Shown: piece after piece, positions 62,501 to 64,000 of the stretch
Layout of the letters: each line of letters opens with the position of its first letter
Numbering within the stretch: position 1 is the first letter of the stretch
Origin: JALYXI01 sp963795835
GTDB lineage: Bacteria; Acidobacteriota; Terriglobia; Bryobacterales; Bryobacteraceae
DNA: 64,000 bases
Reading direction: 5' to 3'
NCBI GenBank assembly: GCA_963795835.1
Contig: CAWCJC010000009.1
Location: forward strand, 620,001-684,000
Made by a program: the position numbers and the translations under genes
Notes under the pieces: model-generated
What the model was told of the DNA's origin: nothing
The model's input: the letters and a program-made list of their open reading frames with translations, nothing else
Database searches by the model: none

Positions 62501-63541
62501 ATGTTTAAAGGCTTCCAAAAACCCAAGCGGCTGGTGGCGAACACCGAAACGCTCACGGAACGGTACGGCAGCTTCACCGCCCAGCCGTTTCAACGCGGCT
62601 TCGGCACCACAGTCGGTAACAGCTTGCGCCGCGTCCTTCTGAGCTCGATTGAAGGCGCGGCCATCACTGCTGTCCGCATCGAAGGCGCGGACCACGAGTT
62701 CTCCCCCATTCCCGGCGTCGTCGAAGATGCCACAGACATCATCCTGAATCTGAAGCAAATTCCCTTTAAGGTCATGGGCGAAGGCGTCAAAACCGTTCGT
62801 CTTTCGATCGATCAATCGGGCGATGTTCTGTCCGGCCAGATTCAGACCGATCACGACGTAGAAGTGCTGGACCGTAACCTGCATGTCGCCACCGTCTCCG
62901 AAGGCGGTAAGCTCAACGTCGAAATGCGGCTGCGCACCGGCCGCGGTTATGTTTCGGCCGACAAGAATTTCGATGAAGATTTAGCTGTCGGCTTCATTCC
63001 CATCGATAGCGTTCATTCGCCCGTCCGCAAAGTCAATTTCTCCGTTGAGGCCGCTCGCCTGGGCCAGATGACCGATTACGACAAGCTTACGCTCGAAGTC
63101 TGGACCAATGGCGCCGTCAGCCCGCAGGATTCCATCGGCTATGCCGCCAAGCTCCTCAAAGATCACATGTCCATCTTCATCAACTTCGAAGAAGTCGCCG
63201 AAGCCACCGAAGAGACCGCCGAGCGCGGCATGGATAAGATCGGCGACCAGCTCAACCGCTCCGTCGAAGAGCTGGAGCTCTCGGTTCGTTCTTACAACTG
63301 TCTCAAGAACGCCAACATTCAAACCATTGGCGAACTGGTCCAGAAGAGCGAGTCTGAGATGCTGCGCACCAAGAACTTCGGCCGCAAATCGCTAAACGAA
63401 ATTAAAGAAATCCTGGGCACCATGGGCCTGGGGCTCGGCATGCGCCCCGATGCGTCGGGACGTCTGGTTGCCGCCCCACCCCCGCCCCCCGGCTCTGTAC
63501 AGGAATCGGAACTCGATGAGGAGGGTCAGCAGTTCGAATGA
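62501..63541 (+). CDS. rpoA: DNA-directed RNA polymerase subunit alpha
   Basis: 346 residues. The N-terminal dimerisation domain (RYGSFTAQPFQRGFGTTVGNSLRRVLLSSIEGAAI, TVSEGGKLNVEMRLRTGRGYVSAD) and the C-terminal domain (LELSVRSYNCLKNANIQTIGELV, LRTKNFGRKSLNEIKEIL) are both present; the tail is Pro- and Glu-rich. Stop overlaps the rplQ ATG as ATGA. Confidence 0.97.
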   Translation: MFKGFQKPKRLVANTETLTERYGSFTAQPFQRGFGTTVGNSLRRVLLSSIEGAAITAVRIEGADHEFSPIPGVVEDATDIILNLKQIPFKVMGEGVKTVRLSIDQSGDVLSGQIQTDHDVEVLDRNLHVATVSEGGKLNVEMRLRTGRGYVSADKNFDEDLAVGFIPIDSVHSPVRKVNFSVEAARLGQMTDYDKLTLEVWTNGAVSPQDSIGYAAKLLKDHMSIFINFEEVAEATEETAERGMDKIGDQLNRSVEELELSVRSYNCLKNANIQTIGELVQKSESEMLRTKNFGRKSLNEIKEILGTMGLGLGMRPDASGRLVAAPPPPPGSVQESELDEEGQQFE

Positions 63542-63984
63542 GACACCGCGTAGGTACCGTTAAACTCAAGCGCGATGTCGGCGCCCGCAATTCGCTTTTC
63601 AAGAATCTGGTCACCAGCGTCATCGAACATGAGCGCGTGGTCACCACGGTTCCCAAAGCGAAAGCCATCAAGCCGATGGTGGACCAGATGATCACGCTTG
63701 CGAAGCGCGATTCTCTGCACGCCCGGCGTCAGGCAGCCGCGTTCCTCGAAACGCCGAAGTCCGTGAAGAAGCTGTTTGAAACCCTGGGTGCCCGCTTCGG
63801 CCAGCGTCAGGGTGGCTACACTCGAATCATTCGTCTCGGCTTCCGCAAGGGCGATGGCGCCGAACAGGCCATGATCGAACTGGTCGGTTCGGAACTCGTC
63901 AAGCGTTCCGCCGAACGCGCGAAGCGCAAAGAGGAACGTCTCAAGGCTCAGCGCGAAGGTACGGAAGAAGAGCAAGGTTCGTAA
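63538..63984 (+). CDS. rplQ: 50S ribosomal protein L17
   Basis: 148 residues. RHRVGTVKLKRDVGARNSLFKNLVTSVIEHERVVTT and GGYTRIIRLGFRKGDGAEQAMIELV are the L17 core. A charged tail of about 25 residues (KRKEERLKAQREGTEEEQ) follows. Last complete gene; an ATG 5 nt after its stop may open another gene, but only four codons are in the window. Confidence 0.96.
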   Translation: MRHRVGTVKLKRDVGARNSLFKNLVTSVIEHERVVTTVPKAKAIKPMVDQMITLAKRDSLHARRQAAAFLETPKSVKKLFETLGARFGQRQGGYTRIIRLGFRKGDGAEQAMIELVGSELVKRSAERAKRKEERLKAQREGTEEEQGS

Positions 63985-64000
63985 ATTTATGGCGCGCGGT

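Noticed and set aside
63989..64000. Start of a further gene at the window edge
   Set aside because: Only ATG and three codons (MARG) are visible, with no ribosome site; not enough to call.
1..64000. CRISPR array, insertion sequence, prophage or integration site
   Set aside because: No regular spaced repeats, transposase, integrase or attachment duplication was found in any frame.

Overview
The window reads as a stretch of an Acidobacteriota chromosome, most likely from the Solibacteres/Bryobacterales side of the phylum. Signs of this are two very large TonB-dependent receptors that carry an N-terminal carboxypeptidase-regulatory-like domain, a secreted NHL-repeat protein ending in the C-terminal domain typical of Solibacter-type secreted proteins, a futalosine-pathway menaquinone gene, and moderately high G+C. 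No integrase, transposase, CRISPR array, tRNA or rRNA gene was found; this looks like core chromosome rather than an island.

Layout. 0.1-4.5 kb: mqnC (menaquinone), a bacterial deoxyhypusine-synthase-like gene, an enolase-superfamily dehydratase, and thiD with a small ferredoxin-fold-like gene. 4.5-9.7 kb: a secreted NHL-repeat protein and a divergent secreted matrixin-like metalloprotease, then a flavin/PNPOx-fold stress protein and a DinB protein. 9.7-14.8 kb (minus strand): FabL-type enoyl-ACP reductase, RND adaptor and RND pump, tightly overlapping. 14.9-17.0 kb: WalJ-like MBL hydrolase and purB. 17.1-20.6 kb: TonB-dependent receptor with a clear sigma-70-type promoter. 20.6-26.5 kb (minus strand): an apparent operon lpxC - small basic protein - rsmB - rpe - bamD - response regulator - yajQ - alpha/beta hydrolase, mixing envelope biogenesis and housekeeping. 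26.7-30.1 kb: polA and an esterase. 30.1-35.2 kb: NAD-dependent epimerase with myo-inositol-1-phosphate synthase, a LytTR response regulator, a Tat-exported ferritin-like protein and a YdcF-like membrane protein. 35.1-37.2 kb: SpoU methyltransferase and rarA. 37.2-43.5 kb (minus strand): a small exported carboxypeptidase-regulatory-domain protein, a LysW-like acidic zinc ribbon, a flippase-like membrane protein, a TPR protein and a second giant TonB-dependent receptor.

43.7-64.0 kb is a single uninterrupted ribosomal superoperon on the plus strand that joins the str, S10, spc and alpha operons: rpsL-rpsG-fusA-tuf-rpsJ-rplC-D-W-B-rpsS-rplV-rpsC-rplP-rpmC-rpsQ-rplN-X-E-rpsN-rpsH-rplF-R-rpsE-rpmD-rplO-secY-adk-map-infA-rpmJ-rpsM-K-D-rpoA-rplQ. 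It has a consensus-like promoter and a structured leader of about 195 nt in front of rpsL.

The most important caveat for a reader is sequence quality. At least eleven reading-frame breaks are visible, nearly all equivalent to one extra base, often in a short homopolymer, and two of them lie in fusA, an essential gene. They look like base-insertion errors, not pseudogenes, so I annotate those genes across the breaks. I did not find a convincing new multi-gene system. The better leads are a LysW-like protein without lysine-biosynthesis neighbours, a bacterial DHS homologue with the catalytic lysine intact, a BamD without a lipobox cysteine, a probable leaderless and short infA, an S3 with a 126-residue tail, and a dispersed hairpin repeat found both as a terminator and inside the ribosomal operon.
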